NCBI GenBank assembly: GCA_964441265.1
Contig: CAYYKJ010000001.1
Coordinates: 1-64,000, forward strand
Length of the DNA stretch: 64,000 bases
Direction: 5' to 3'
DNA from: JAFGDH01 sp964441265
GTDB taxonomy: Archaea; Aenigmatarchaeota; Aenigmatarchaeia; QMZP01; QMZT01
In this document: piece after piece, positions 16,460 to 25,582 of the stretch
Position numbering within the stretch: position 1 is the stretch's first letter
How the letters are laid out: each line of letters begins with the position of its first letter
The notes under the pieces: generated by a model
What the model was told of the DNA's origin: nothing
Databases searched by the model: none
Seen by the model: only the letters and a program-made list of their open reading frames with translations
Program-made: the position numbers and the translations under genes

Positions 16460-17350
16460 ATGGCCGCTGGAGAGAACGGGGACGCCCTGAGAAAGAAGAT
16501 TCTGAAATTCCAGAAAAACGAAATCACAGAACACAAAATATACGAAAAGCTTTCCATGTCGACAAAGGACGAACATAACAGAAAGATTCTGAAGGGCATT
16601 TCCGGGGACGAGCTCAGGCATTACAAAATATTCAGGAAATACACGAAACAGGATGTGGAGCCCTCCGGATGGATGTTCTGGAAATACTACATCATATCCA
16701 GGATCCTGGGCATGACCTTCGGACTGAAGCTCATGGAGAACGGTGAGGAGAGCGCCCAGGAGTCGTACGACAAGATAATCCCAGATGTCCCCGAAGCAAA
16801 GATGATAGAGAGCGAGGAGGAGGGACACGAAAAAAAGCTCATAGACATGATAAACGAGGAGAGGCTGAGTTACGTGGGATCCATAGTACTGGGCCTCAAC
16901 GACGCACTGGTGGAGCTGACAGGGGCGCTCGCCGGATTCACCTTCGCCTTCCAGAACACGAGAATAATAGCGCTGGCCGGGCTCATCACGGGCATAGCGG
17001 CCTCCCTCTCCATGGGGGCGTCGGAATACCTCTCCACCAAATCAGAAAATCATGAAAACGGGACGAAAAGTCCCGGAAAGGCATCGGTCTACACATCAGT
17101 CGCCTATCTGTTCACGGTGGTGCTTCTGATACTGCCCTTCTTCCTGCTCCCCAACGTCTACACGGCCCTGGGGGTGACCCTGATCAATGCCATAATAGTC
17201 ATATTCGTGTTCACCTTCTACATATCCGTGGCCAAGGATCTAGACTTCAGGAAGAGGTTTCTGGAGATGGCCATGATCAGCATAGGCGTGGCAGCGATAA
17301 CCTTTTTGATAGGGTTCCTGATAAGGATGTTCCTGGGAATAGACGTATGA
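16460..17350 (+). CDS. ferritin-like domain fused to VIT1/CCC1-type transporter
   Basis: 296 residues. Residues about 10-130 are a diiron ferritin-like domain (NEITEHKIYEKL; GDELRHYKIF; EEEGHEKKL). From about 135 the VIT1/CCC1 membrane part follows, with five hydrophobic segments and the hallmark LGLNDALVELTGALAGF and GAALSMGASEYLS-like motifs. Such membrane-bound ferritins export iron or manganese, with the ferritin domain sensing or oxidising the metal. It is expressed from a leaderless promoter. Confidence 0.9.
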   Translation: MAAGENGDALRKKILKFQKNEITEHKIYEKLSMSTKDEHNRKILKGISGDELRHYKIFRKYTKQDVEPSGWMFWKYYIISRILGMTFGLKLMENGEESAQESYDKIIPDVPEAKMIESEEEGHEKKLIDMINEERLSYVGSIVLGLNDALVELTGALAGFTFAFQNTRIIALAGLITGIAASLSMGASEYLSTKSENHENGTKSPGKASVYTSVAYLFTVVLLILPFFLLPNVYTALGVTLINAIIVIFVFTFYISVAKDLDFRKRFLEMAMISIGVAAITFLIGFLIRMFLGIDV

Positions 17351-17372
17351 ACCGGGGCAAGCGGAGCAGGGT

Positions 17373-17978
17373 TCAGACAGGTATGGACTCGCACCTGCTC
17401 CCCAGTTCACCGGAACCGATTATACCGTTCAGCTCCACCTCCGGGACGTCGCATATGTAAAGCTCCGTGAAGGGTTCGTCGTCCAGTATGTAGAGGTCGG
17501 GATTTTTCAGGACATCCAAAAGGAGGTCGCTGCTACAGCCCAGTCCCTCTATCGCCATCTGCTGGGGCAGACCTCCACCCGCTCCGCCCTCCCCCGTTTC
17601 CCTGTACGTCTTATCTGTGTCTCCCCGGGCCATCTTCTCCATGCACTCTTCCTGGGACTGCTCCCATTCCTCAACCGTGATATTTGTGAAGGCGATTATC
17701 CACTCCCCGGGATATTCGCACCCGGCAGTCGCTGTATAATACTTCCCGACCAGCTTCCTGGTTGAAGCTCCGAAGAAGGGAATATGGTTCACCCTGCTCC
17801 TGTCCCCGGCCATGGAAACCACGACCAGTCCGGATTAATCCCCGCTCGTCCTGAACACCCATCTGCACCGCGGGGCCCGGACCATTGTCCCGGTATCCCT
17901 AAGCACCGCAGACGTGCATCCGGAAACCGCCGTCAGGAGGATCAGCGGCAGTCAGAGAATCAAAATCATGGCGTCCAT
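17373..17978 (-). pseudogene. disrupted lipoprotein gene
   Basis: A TATA box (reverse strand ATATTTAAG, about 18001-18009) lies 25 bases before an ATG at 17978, opening MDAMILIL, then an in-frame TGA (17952-17954), then LPLILLTAVSGCTS, a perfect lipoprotein signal and lipobox. The frame later meets a TAA near 17836, after which a 145-residue frame continues to 17373 (GKYYTATAGCEYPGEWIIAF). The section between reads best in another frame. The parts fit one exported lipoprotein interrupted by a stop and two compensating frame changes, or by sequence errors. The family is unknown. Confidence 0.6.
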
Positions 17979-18001
17979 GCTTTATTATTTTCAGCGTTTT
18001 C

Positions 18002-18412
18002 TTAAATATCTTTTTTCAGATCACCCAATAAATCATCACTCTCTCTCTTGCCGGGCAGAGGGGTTTGCTTTATTCCCGCCGTATATCCGTCGCTGGCCAC
18101 CACCTCGAAGAATTCCGAAATATCTTCCTCCATATGTGCCAAGTCACTGCTCATGTCCATGTCATAACCCATGAATATATCATTCAGGATACCATTCAGA
18201 GCATTAATATTATGCTGATTTCCATTACCCTTATTCGCGTAAACATTCCCGGCGACTTCCAGAAGATATTTTTTCAGAAGCCCCAAATCACCGCTGAGTT
18301 CTATATCATATTTTTTGAATATGGCATTCAGCGCTTTGCCATAAAAATTTCTTCTGAATGTAGACAATTCGCCACCCTTTACCGCTCCATCGCCTTTTTC
18401 TAAGTATCCCAT
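18002..18412 (-). CDS. hypothetical protein, 136 aa
   Basis: Soluble helical protein with no recognised family. It has two similar helical segments, IFKKYDIELSGDLGLLKKYL and IFMGYDMDMSSDLAHMEEDI, suggesting an internal duplication (about 30-55 and 80-105). The TATA-like GCATAAAAAA (reverse strand, about 18430-18440) lies 25 bases before the ATG. Confidence 0.6.
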   Translation of the reverse strand: MGYLEKGDGAVKGGELSTFRRNFYGKALNAIFKKYDIELSGDLGLLKKYLLEVAGNVYANKGNGNQHNINALNGILNDIFMGYDMDMSSDLAHMEEDISEFFEVVASDGYTAGIKQTPLPGKRESDDLLGDLKKDI

Positions 18413-18465
18413 TATTTCCTGTTACCGGGAAGTTTTTTATGCTTTCCCGGGTAAAAAAATCGCTT

Positions 18466-18881
18466 TCAGGACATCGTAACAGCGTACGCGGCCAAAAGAA
18501 CTATTACGTCAATCGACCGCCAGCCGTTAAGGATAATCGGGATTATCCCGTGGATCTTTTTGTGGGGATATTTTCTCAGTATGTAAATCCCGTCGGCCAG
18601 CCCGAACAGGGCAATTCCGCTCCATACGATGAAAGAAAGAACAAAGCAGATTCCTCCTAGAACGACAAATCTGGTAGGCGCCCTATCGTCCTGGCTTTCT
18701 GCCTTCTTCTCATAAGCGGGTTTTTCTCCCTTGGCCAAATTCTGCTGAAAGGCCGCCCCTACCGCCTCTTCGGCCTCTTTCGGAGGATAACATATTTTAT
18801 CAGGTAACCTCTCATTTGGCTTGCACCATATCCCTGATTTTTACAACTCATGACATAATCCAGCAGGGCCTGATCCACCAT
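18466..18881 (-). pseudogene. membrane protein with N-terminal archaeal helical repeat domain, broken by a one-base frameshift
   Basis: From the ATG at 18881 the frame reads MVDQALLDYVMSCKNQGYGA, then SQMRGYLIKY, the L-x2-Y-I-x6-G-Y-x4-I pattern common at the N-terminus of DPANN membrane proteins. The expected continuation, GYPPKEAEEAV, is found in a different frame: one G is missing near 18791 (TATGTTATCC where TATGGTTATCC is expected). The new frame then runs to 18466 through two membrane segments. TATA-like AAATATTAGA lies 25 bases before the ATG. It is either a recent mutation or a sequencing error. Confidence 0.7.
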
Positions 18882-18967
18882 GTTAATACTTTACCGGGCC
18901 TTCTAATATTTCTTGGCAAATTAATGCGGAAACATCGCTGAATTTCCGGAGATAATAAGAAAAAGGC

Positions 18968-19249
18968 CTATTCCATCAAATCGGGGAAGGTTTCTATCAG
19001 CTCTTTCTGTGGATCATCAGAATTGTGAATGTACTCTCTTATCTCATGGCCCTGTTTCTCGGTTATCCCGAAGTGTTCATAATATTTGGTTATCTTGTCT
19101 GTTAACAGATGATTGGAAACAGCATCCATGAAATTCTGAACGGTCAATTCCTTTCCGGAATGGTATAACCGCAAATAATTAGGATCTCTTTTCAGACCTT
19201 CCAGCACCTTTCTTATCGGTCCTTCTATCTGCTTTATGTCGTCTGCCAT
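18968..19249 (-). CDS. hypothetical protein, 93 aa
   Basis: Short soluble helical protein (MADDIKQIEGPIRKVLEGLK and following), acidic C-terminus. No family is recognised. It stands alone with about 100 bp on the upstream side and 90 bp before the frameshifted gene. Codon use looks ordinary. Confidence 0.5.
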   Translation of the reverse strand: MADDIKQIEGPIRKVLEGLKRDPNYLRLYHSGKELTVQNFMDAVSNHLLTDKITKYYEHFGITEKQGHEIREYIHNSDDPQKELIETFPDLME

Positions 19250-19353
19250 AAAATATCTGTGGCTGAAAGCAATTTAAGCGTTGCGTACAGAACAAAAAAT
19301 AACGTACTATCCTGTTTTGAATAATAAGAAAAAAGAACGGGAACTGGCTTCCA

Positions 19354-20538
19354 TCAGCACTGCGCCCCGCTGTCACTCCCGCCGCCTTCTCCGACCGGGC
19401 CGAAGCCTGGTGAGGCTGCTTCTGAACTCAGCTCAGTCTCGCATTCCTCCGGCGGGGTGTTGAAGGCGCTGCAGATGGCGTCCTTGATAGCCTCGGGCGA
19501 CCTGTTCACCTGGACGGTCTGTCCGTTGACCACGAAGGTGGGTGATCCCCTCACTCCGTACTCCTGGGCGAGCGCCGCGTCAACCGGATATGGCGGGTAT
19601 TTGTCTTCACTGCTCTCGAAAACGTTGGTAACATCGAAATCGTCCTCGAGCGACTGAAGGCATGTGCTGAAAGCCTCCTCGTCAACGCCCGATTCCGCGA
19701 GGCAGGATTCGCTGTCCTGGCTCTCGAGGAAACACCTGAGATACTTTGTGAGCTTGTCAGATCCCTGTTCCTGCACGCAGTACATATTGTTGTTATCTAT
19801 CATTTCCTTCTCTCCGTGCATGAGGTAGTGGACGAAGTTCAGCTCGACATCAGCCACTTCTCCGAGGAGTTCGATAACCGGAACGTATGCCTTCATGAAT
19901 TGTGTGCCGTAAGGGCAGTGCGACATCACGAAAGCGTTGGCCACCGGCCTCTCGGACTTCGGAACTTCCTGGCTTCCCTGTTCCTCCTCCTGCTCCTGCT
20001 GTTCTGGAGCTTCGTCGCAGACATCCTCGTTACCGGTGAGCTGGCACAGCTGGGTCAGAAGTGTGTCCTCGCTGCCGTAGGCCGCAGTGGTCATGAACTT
20101 CCCGTCATACAGGAGAACGTAACCAGGCGTATCCATCTGCCTGTCGAACCCGGTAGTCCTGAAGGGTATGTTCAGTGTGGAAGCGACTTCCCTGCCGACC
20201 TCCTCGAGTGATTCGCAGTCGACACACCCCTGGGGGTGTATGAACACGAACTGGTCCGCTGATTCACCATCACCAGAACCTCCGGCCACGATCTGAGCCG
20301 TCGGATTGAGGCCGTAGTTCACCATGAATCCTATGGCGAAGAATATTATTGCCACGCCCACGTAAGTCACTGAAGACTTGCTGACTTTAATGTCCTTCGA
20401 GGACTTTTCCTCGCCGGGGGCTTTCTTCTGTTCCGGCATTTTTTCTTCCTTCTTTATGCTTTCAACCGGTTTCTCGGCCGGAACATCCTCTCCGCTGGGA
20501 TCGCTGTCTTTTGAAGAATTCCTTATTTTCTTGGACAT
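19354..20538 (-). CDS. membrane-anchored tandem thioredoxin-fold (DsbA-like) protein
   Basis: 394 residues. A charged cytoplasmic tail (1-55) precedes one membrane helix (about 57-75). Outside, a first thioredoxin-like domain has CVDC at 105-108. An acidic Gln/Glu linker (about 178-192) leads to a second domain with SHCPYG (Cys208), the signature of GILT/DsbA-like oxidoreductases, and a cis-Pro loop GSPTFVVNG. Many further Cys residues occur, including the final one. It probably forms or isomerises disulfides in exported proteins. A second such protein is at 26732-27664. Confidence 0.83.
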   Translation of the reverse strand: MSKKIRNSSKDSDPSGEDVPAEKPVESIKKEEKMPEQKKAPGEEKSSKDIKVSKSSVTYVGVAIIFFAIGFMVNYGLNPTAQIVAGGSGDGESADQFVFIHPQGCVDCESLEEVGREVASTLNIPFRTTGFDRQMDTPGYVLLYDGKFMTTAAYGSEDTLLTQLCQLTGNEDVCDEAPEQQEQEEEQGSQEVPKSERPVANAFVMSHCPYGTQFMKAYVPVIELLGEVADVELNFVHYLMHGEKEMIDNNNMYCVQEQGSDKLTKYLRCFLESQDSESCLAESGVDEEAFSTCLQSLEDDFDVTNVFESSEDKYPPYPVDAALAQEYGVRGSPTFVVNGQTVQVNRSPEAIKDAICSAFNTPPEECETELSSEAASPGFGPVGEGGGSDSGAQC

Positions 20539-20631
20539 ATAAGCACTATTGCACGGTTATATTTATAAATGTTCCTTGTTCCACTCATCAGTGATTACAA
20601 TATTAATAAAGGCCGAGGGGAAATAGATACC

Positions 20632-21243
20632 ATGAACGATCTGATGGCAGTCGAGACCAACCGCCCAATGGAGGGGAACGAAATTGAGAAGGATGACAGT
20701 ATAATCCGGATATTCGGATATGGGATACTGGACGAGATAGAAAAAAGATCAACGGAAAATCCGGAGACGACTGTGCTCGACATCGGATGCGGGAAAGAGG
20801 GGAGAGCGATAGAAGAGCTCGCGAGAAAATATCCCCGTATAAAGGCGATAGGATATAATCTGAAAATCAACAGCAACGGAAATTCACAGACTCCCAAGAA
20901 TCTCACCCTCTTGGAAGGGGACCTGTTCGACATGAAAAACCTCAGGGAAAAGGCGGACGTGGCGTACACGTCCAGAGTCCTTTTTTATATAGGGGACGCG
21001 TTCTGCGACAGGGAGGGAAAGAACGCCGGGGCCTTCTCCGGGATAGCAAAAACCCTGAAGAAGGGCGGTACCGCGTATATAGACCATATAGGGTATGCGA
21101 CTGCGGATTATCTACTCAAGGGGCTGAAGGAAGGAATAGAGCAAATCCATCCCGGTTTCGGTGATAAATATAACCTCTGGAGCGTGGAGAACGAGAGAGA
21201 ATCAGACCTTTACAGATATTCGCTCAGGATGAAAAAGAAATGA
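20632..21243 (+). CDS. class I SAM-dependent methyltransferase
   Basis: 203 residues with motif I VLDIGCGKEGRA, a GDLFDMKNLREKADVAY region for motif III, and LKKGGTAYIDH for motif post-II. The target is unknown. The ATG at 20632 was chosen because a TATA element (AATATTAATAAA, about 20600-20610) lies 25 bases before it; a longer frame extends upstream to 20569 across the promoter. It is clearly a paralogue of the shorter gene at 22632-23204. Confidence 0.75.
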   Translation: MNDLMAVETNRPMEGNEIEKDDSIIRIFGYGILDEIEKRSTENPETTVLDIGCGKEGRAIEELARKYPRIKAIGYNLKINSNGNSQTPKNLTLLEGDLFDMKNLREKADVAYTSRVLFYIGDAFCDREGKNAGAFSGIAKTLKKGGTAYIDHIGYATADYLLKGLKEGIEQIHPGFGDKYNLWSVENERESDLYRYSLRMKKK

Positions 21244-21313
21244 AACATCCGCCGAATACAAAAAATGATCCAAACAACCCTAAAAATTTAAAACGGGTGT
21301 CCAATAAATCAAT

Positions 21314-22570
21314 ATGCCCGGACAATTCGGATTTTCCGATTTCAGCATGGAGCTGGGGGATTTCGAGATGAAGAAATCCAGGAAGCACCTGGACCGTCTC
21401 CACAGCGTGACCTTCGGGGGGAGCGTTCACAGCATCCCCGTAGTATCCGGGGATATGGTCATATTCTGCTGCGCCGACCACCACGTATACGCGGTCGATG
21501 TCAGGACCGGGAAGGAGGCATGGAGCTTCAAGGCGCGCGGCATAATGGCGGGAAATTCCCCGGAACTGCATGAAGGGACGGTCTACGCGGGCACCATGGC
21601 CGGAGACATCCACGCCCTCGACGCGGAGACGGGAAAGGAGCTGTGGGAATTCCGGGCAGGCGGGGGCGTGACCACCAAGCCGCTTTTTTACCTGAACATG
21701 ATATACTTCGGATCCCTCGACGGCTACCTTTACTGCCTGGACATGAACGGCAAGGAGCTCTGGAGGTTCAGGACCGGGGACGAGATATTCTTTCCCCCGG
21801 CAGAGCATGAGGGCAGGATATACTTCGGCTCGGACGACGGTTATTTCTACTGCATAGATTCCGTAACCGGAAAGGAGATATGGAAGTTCAAGACGGGCGA
21901 CGAGGTGATAAACGAGGCGCCGGCCAGCTTCCACGAGGGGAAAGTCTACTTCGGCTCGATAGACGGGCACCTTTACGTCCTGAATGCGGACACGGGTAGG
22001 ATGATATGGAAGACGAAATCGGGTAAATACGGTAACTGCTTCTCCCCGGTATTCATGGGTGACATGATACTCAACGCCTCCAGGGACGGCATATTCTACG
22101 CCCTCGACATGAACGGCAAGGAAATCTGGAGATTCAGGACCGGGGGAGTCATAGGGGTCACCGCGGCCTTGAGGAAGGGGAAGATATACTTTGGCTCCGA
22201 GGACGGGAACATGTACTGCCTTAACGGGAACGGCAAGGAGCTCTGGAGGTTCAAAACCTCCGGTCCCGCATGGTCGCCGCCCGTTTTCCTCAACAAAAAG
22301 GCCTGCTTCGGCTCCTGGGACTGCCACCTCTACTGCGCGGACGCGGAGACCGGAGAAAAGGTATGGTCCTTCCCCACCAGCACCCAGGTAACATCGAACC
22401 TCGCCCCGCCCTACGAGGCATGGAAGGCCGAGATAAAGACGGAGGCCCATGAACCAGAAAGCGAGGGGGAAAGGGAAATAAACGTCGGAGATACGGGCAG
22501 CAGCGAGTACTCCACGGGCAGCGAATACTCGGTCAAGAGCGAGTACGTGATAGAAACCGGGTACGGATGA
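21314..22570 (+). CDS. PQQ-type beta-propeller repeat protein
   Basis: 418 residues made of about eight repeats of the form YALDxxTGKExWxFxTG...VYFGSxDGxxYCLD, as in PQQ-dependent dehydrogenases and BamB. No signal peptide or membrane anchor is present, so it would be cytoplasmic unless another route is used. No quinoprotein catalytic residues are seen, so binding or scaffolding is more likely than catalysis. The C-terminal tail has short SEYS repeats. It lies between two paralogous methyltransferase genes, each with its own TATA element. Confidence 0.83.
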   Translation: MPGQFGFSDFSMELGDFEMKKSRKHLDRLHSVTFGGSVHSIPVVSGDMVIFCCADHHVYAVDVRTGKEAWSFKARGIMAGNSPELHEGTVYAGTMAGDIHALDAETGKELWEFRAGGGVTTKPLFYLNMIYFGSLDGYLYCLDMNGKELWRFRTGDEIFFPPAEHEGRIYFGSDDGYFYCIDSVTGKEIWKFKTGDEVINEAPASFHEGKVYFGSIDGHLYVLNADTGRMIWKTKSGKYGNCFSPVFMGDMILNASRDGIFYALDMNGKEIWRFRTGGVIGVTAALRKGKIYFGSEDGNMYCLNGNGKELWRFKTSGPAWSPPVFLNKKACFGSWDCHLYCADAETGEKVWSFPTSTQVTSNLAPPYEAWKAEIKTEAHEPESEGEREINVGDTGSSEYSTGSEYSVKSEYVIETGYG

Positions 22571-22631
22571 ACTCTGGAAACAATAAACGACTTATGAGTA
22601 ACAAATATAAACAAGTTTTACAATCATACTG

Positions 22632-23204
22632 ATGGTATATCTGAAAGTAGACGAAACGGACAGGCCCCTGAGGGGCAGACTCGGAGTAGCTGTCAATTTC
22701 GGTGAACACCTGAACAATGAACTGTACAAAAAAATGGAAAAGTCCGGTCATTATATTACCGTAATGGACATCGGATCAGGGGAAAGGGCACTCGCCCTCA
22801 GGGATATCATGAAGGAAAACCCCTCCATAAAGGGGATCGCACTTAATTACAGGTTCGACAGGACAATGAAAAACCCGGAAAATCTGCTCCTTGCGGACGG
22901 CGACGTGTTCTTCATGCACAATCTCAAGGAAAGCGCTGATTTCTCGTACTCCGCCTTCCTTCTCCATGGGATAAAGGACACCTTCCCCCTCGATCACGTT
23001 TCGAAAAACGCGGAAGCCATGGTAGAGATAGCAAAATCACTGAAGCATGGAGGAGTGTCTCTGCTCCACAATCCCGAATACGCAGATGATTCCTTCTGCT
23101 TCGACGGGATGGTAAAATCAATAAACGAAATGTACCCGGATTTCTCCGGGGGATACAAAATCGAGCCCGTGGGCATGCACATGAGACTGGAAAGGCTCCG
23201 GTAA
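22632..23204 (+). CDS. methyltransferase-like protein, paralogue of 20632-21243
   Basis: 190 residues. VMDIGSGERALALRDIMKEN aligns with VLDIGCGKEGRAIEELARKY of the paralogue, and GDVFFMHNLKESADFSY with GDLFDMKNLREKADVAY. Motif I here is GSGE rather than GCGK, and the C-terminus differs, so SAM binding is weaker by sequence and activity is uncertain. A TATA element AAATATAAAC (about 22602-22611) precedes the start. Confidence 0.65.
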   Translation: MVYLKVDETDRPLRGRLGVAVNFGEHLNNELYKKMEKSGHYITVMDIGSGERALALRDIMKENPSIKGIALNYRFDRTMKNPENLLLADGDVFFMHNLKESADFSYSAFLLHGIKDTFPLDHVSKNAEAMVEIAKSLKHGGVSLLHNPEYADDSFCFDGMVKSINEMYPDFSGGYKIEPVGMHMRLERLR

Positions 23205-23230
23205 CCGCCGATGTCAGACCGCCGACGGGC

Positions 23231-23809
23231 TCAGTTCACGGACTCCGGCAGGTATCCCCCGAAGGGATGCCCGGCCATGGGAAGACCGCGGTAATCATAT
23301 TTTATCCATTCCTCCGGACTGTCCAGACCCACCACCTTCTCCCCCCTTCCCCTTACGAGAGGCAGGGTCTTCTTAAGAGACCGGTCAATTTCCTTTAGTT
23401 TCATCGTGGTTTCCTTCTGGCTTCTCGAAATCTTTTTCAGCTCCCCATTCAACTTCCGGAGCGATTTGTTCACGCCGGCCAGTCCTTCGATCGTTTCATC
23501 GAAAAGATTGCCCTCTCTTCCGGTTTCCCCGGCAACACCAGATACGGCGGTTTCCGATCTGCGCGCCCCGCCGGTTTTCACCGGACCGGGTTCCTTCTCT
23601 CCGAAAAAGTAATCAGAAAACTTGTTGACCGCATATCCGAACCCCAGAAACACGCCCGCCGCTACGATGCTCGGAGCATCCCAAGAATCGATCTTCCCGT
23701 CGGAGAGCACATTTATAGCGGGAATCAGTGAAGGCAGGTAAACCATCTTGCCGAACAATTTTGACTTATAATCCGATCCGCCGCCCTTATCCATCTTATA
23801 CTCCTTCAT
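23231..23809 (-). CDS. membrane protein with coiled coil, 192 aa
   Basis: A hydrophobic segment (about 46-66, VAAGVFLGFGYAV) follows a basic N-terminus; residues about 105-155 are a predicted coiled coil (LAGVNKSLRKLNGELKKISR). The C-terminus contains WIKYDYRGLPMAGHPFGGYL. No family is recognised. It stands alone between convergent and divergent neighbours. Confidence 0.6.
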   Translation of the reverse strand: MKEYKMDKGGGSDYKSKLFGKMVYLPSLIPAINVLSDGKIDSWDAPSIVAAGVFLGFGYAVNKFSDYFFGEKEPGPVKTGGARRSETAVSGVAGETGREGNLFDETIEGLAGVNKSLRKLNGELKKISRSQKETTMKLKEIDRSLKKTLPLVRGRGEKVVGLDSPEEWIKYDYRGLPMAGHPFGGYLPESVN

Positions 23810-23911
23810 TCTCCCACCGGCCCGATTATAACTTTGACCGGAAAATTATTAAGAGGGTCCTTTTCCATCACCTGAACGATTTTTAAACCAAGCGATTTTA
23901 TTAGTCATATC

Positions 23912-24889
23912 ATGCCGCTCAAAATTCCGCCAAAGACCGGGAAGGATCTCAGAAAGAAGCACTACGGTGTGTTCAACCATTCTGCGGTACAGATATGCGC
24001 ATGGACCAAGAAGTCGCTCAAGGACGAGAACTTCTGCTACAAGCAGAAATTTTACGGCGTGGACTGCCACCGCTGCATGGAGTTCACCCCGGCCGCGGTC
24101 TGGTGCGAGCAGAACTGCGTCTTCTGCTGGAGGCCCATGGAGTTCATGAAGATGAGCAGGCTGAAGAAAGGGGACGTGGACGATCCCAAGGAGATATACG
24201 AGAACCTTCTGAAGGAGCGGTACAAGCTGATAAACGGCTTCCCGGGAAACGAAAAGGTGGACATGAAAAAATACAGGGAATCACTGATACCATCCCATTT
24301 CGCCATCTCCCTCTCGGGGGAGCCCACTCTCTACCCGAAACTCCCGGAGATGATCAGATTCCTCAGGTCCCTGGACCAGACCAAATCCATATTCCTGGTG
24401 ACCAACGCCCAGGAGCCGAAGATGCTGGAACGGCTTTCAAAGGAGAAATCAGAACCCACCCAGCTCTACGTATCGGTCAACGCCCCCGACGAGAAGTCAT
24501 TCAATAAAATAAACCGACCGTTCAGGAAGACCGCCTGGAAGACCTTCCTCCGCTCCTTGGGTATCGCGTCAAAAATGAAGACCAGGAGGATCATGCGCAT
24601 GACCATGATAAAGGGGATGAACATGGATCCCTCCCTCATCAGGGGATACGCGAAGCTCATCGAAAGGCTGGACCCCCACTTCATAGAGGTCAAGGCCTAC
24701 ATGTGGATAGGGTATTCCAGGAAGCGTCTGAAGAAGGAGAACATGCCCGTCCACAGGGAGATCAGGGAATACTCCGAGAAGCTGGCAAAGGAGACCGGCT
24801 TCAGGATCATCGACGAGAAGGAGGATTCCAGGATCGTCCTCCTGCAGAACCCCGGCAACAAGACAGACAGGATAATAAGGAAGCCCTAG
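23912..24889 (+). CDS. taw1: 4-demethylwyosine synthase (TYW1/Taw1)
   Basis: Radical SAM enzyme that builds the tricyclic wyosine base at position 37 of tRNA-Phe from N1-methylguanosine and pyruvate. The radical SAM motif CEQNCVFCW holds Cys65, Cys69 and Cys72. Cys29, Cys42, Cys52 and Cys55 can provide the second cluster found in archaeal TYW1. ISLSGEPTLYP and VTNAQEP follow. At 325 residues it is the archaeal form without a flavodoxin domain. A TATA element (TTTTTAAACC, about 23880-23889) lies just upstream. Confidence 0.93.
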   Translation: MPLKIPPKTGKDLRKKHYGVFNHSAVQICAWTKKSLKDENFCYKQKFYGVDCHRCMEFTPAAVWCEQNCVFCWRPMEFMKMSRLKKGDVDDPKEIYENLLKERYKLINGFPGNEKVDMKKYRESLIPSHFAISLSGEPTLYPKLPEMIRFLRSLDQTKSIFLVTNAQEPKMLERLSKEKSEPTQLYVSVNAPDEKSFNKINRPFRKTAWKTFLRSLGIASKMKTRRIMRMTMIKGMNMDPSLIRGYAKLIERLDPHFIEVKAYMWIGYSRKRLKKENMPVHREIREYSEKLAKETGFRIIDEKEDSRIVLLQNPGNKTDRIIRKP

Positions 24890-24929
24890 GGAAAACCATG
24901 AAATAAAAATCTATTCTCCAAACATCAAT

Positions 24930-25544
24930 ATGATATACAAGGCCTTCTGCGAGGTTGGAATGCCGAGATCGGCGGAGATAAGGGACGATCTCCTGGGGAG
25001 AAGACCCGAGGAAATCAGGAACTACCTGAAGAGGCATGATCCCCCGTTTTCCAAGGGAGAAAATTACAACCGTTTTGGCATAGTGGTGAGGGAAACAGAT
25101 GCGGAAAAGGCCAAATACAAAGATAACAAGGATTTCGAAACTTTCGTGGTGTTGGAACAGGAAATTACCAAAAATTTCCTCATCAGTTCCGGAATTTCGG
25201 AAAATTACAGGCTGAATGCGGGGAAAATAAAAGAACTGGGGATACCCACGGGAAGGGGCGAATCATTGTGCTTCGACGGCATCTATCACCGGGACGAAAT
25301 TGAAGATGAACCTATCAGACTGGCTTTTCTCAAGGATTGTTACCAATGCGCCGCGCTGCTCGCCGGGAAAATCGATGTTCCCTTCTTCACATTTATCCCG
25401 GAATATTTACTCAAAGAACTCCCGGGAAACAAGAGGAAATTCAAAAAACTCAGCGAATGGTTTAATATTTTTTACAAAAGTTATGGAGAGCCGATTAGAA
25501 TGGTTTACGCGGAGATAACCAACGCGAAACTGTCTGGTGAGTGA
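24930..25544 (+). CDS. hypothetical protein, 204 aa
   Basis: Soluble protein with no recognised family. It has a Cys-rich patch in the second half (DCYQCAALLAGKIDVPFF, about 147-164) and several conserved-looking aromatic motifs. It follows taw1 by 40 bases with an AT-rich promoter-like spacer, so a link to tRNA modification is possible but not shown. Confidence 0.55.
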   Translation: MIYKAFCEVGMPRSAEIRDDLLGRRPEEIRNYLKRHDPPFSKGENYNRFGIVVRETDAEKAKYKDNKDFETFVVLEQEITKNFLISSGISENYRLNAGKIKELGIPTGRGESLCFDGIYHRDEIEDEPIRLAFLKDCYQCAALLAGKIDVPFFTFIPEYLLKELPGNKRKFKKLSEWFNIFYKSYGEPIRMVYAEITNAKLSGE

Positions 25545-25582
25545 CCAGAAAGGTTTAATACGGCCGCAGATAATTATTGAAG

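Noticed and set aside
16382..16828. N-terminal extension of the 77-residue minus-strand protein
   Set aside because: It is antisense to the ferritin-VIT1 gene and lies upstream of a well-placed TATA box.
17952..17954. TGA in the lipoprotein signal read as selenocysteine or tryptophan
   Set aside because: TGA ends many intact genes in the window, no selenocysteine element was seen, the position in a signal peptide is implausible, and a second stop and frame changes follow.
21224..22450. 408-codon open frame on the minus strand
   Set aside because: It runs antisense to the beta-propeller gene, has a repetitive composition mirroring that gene, and has no promoter or family match.
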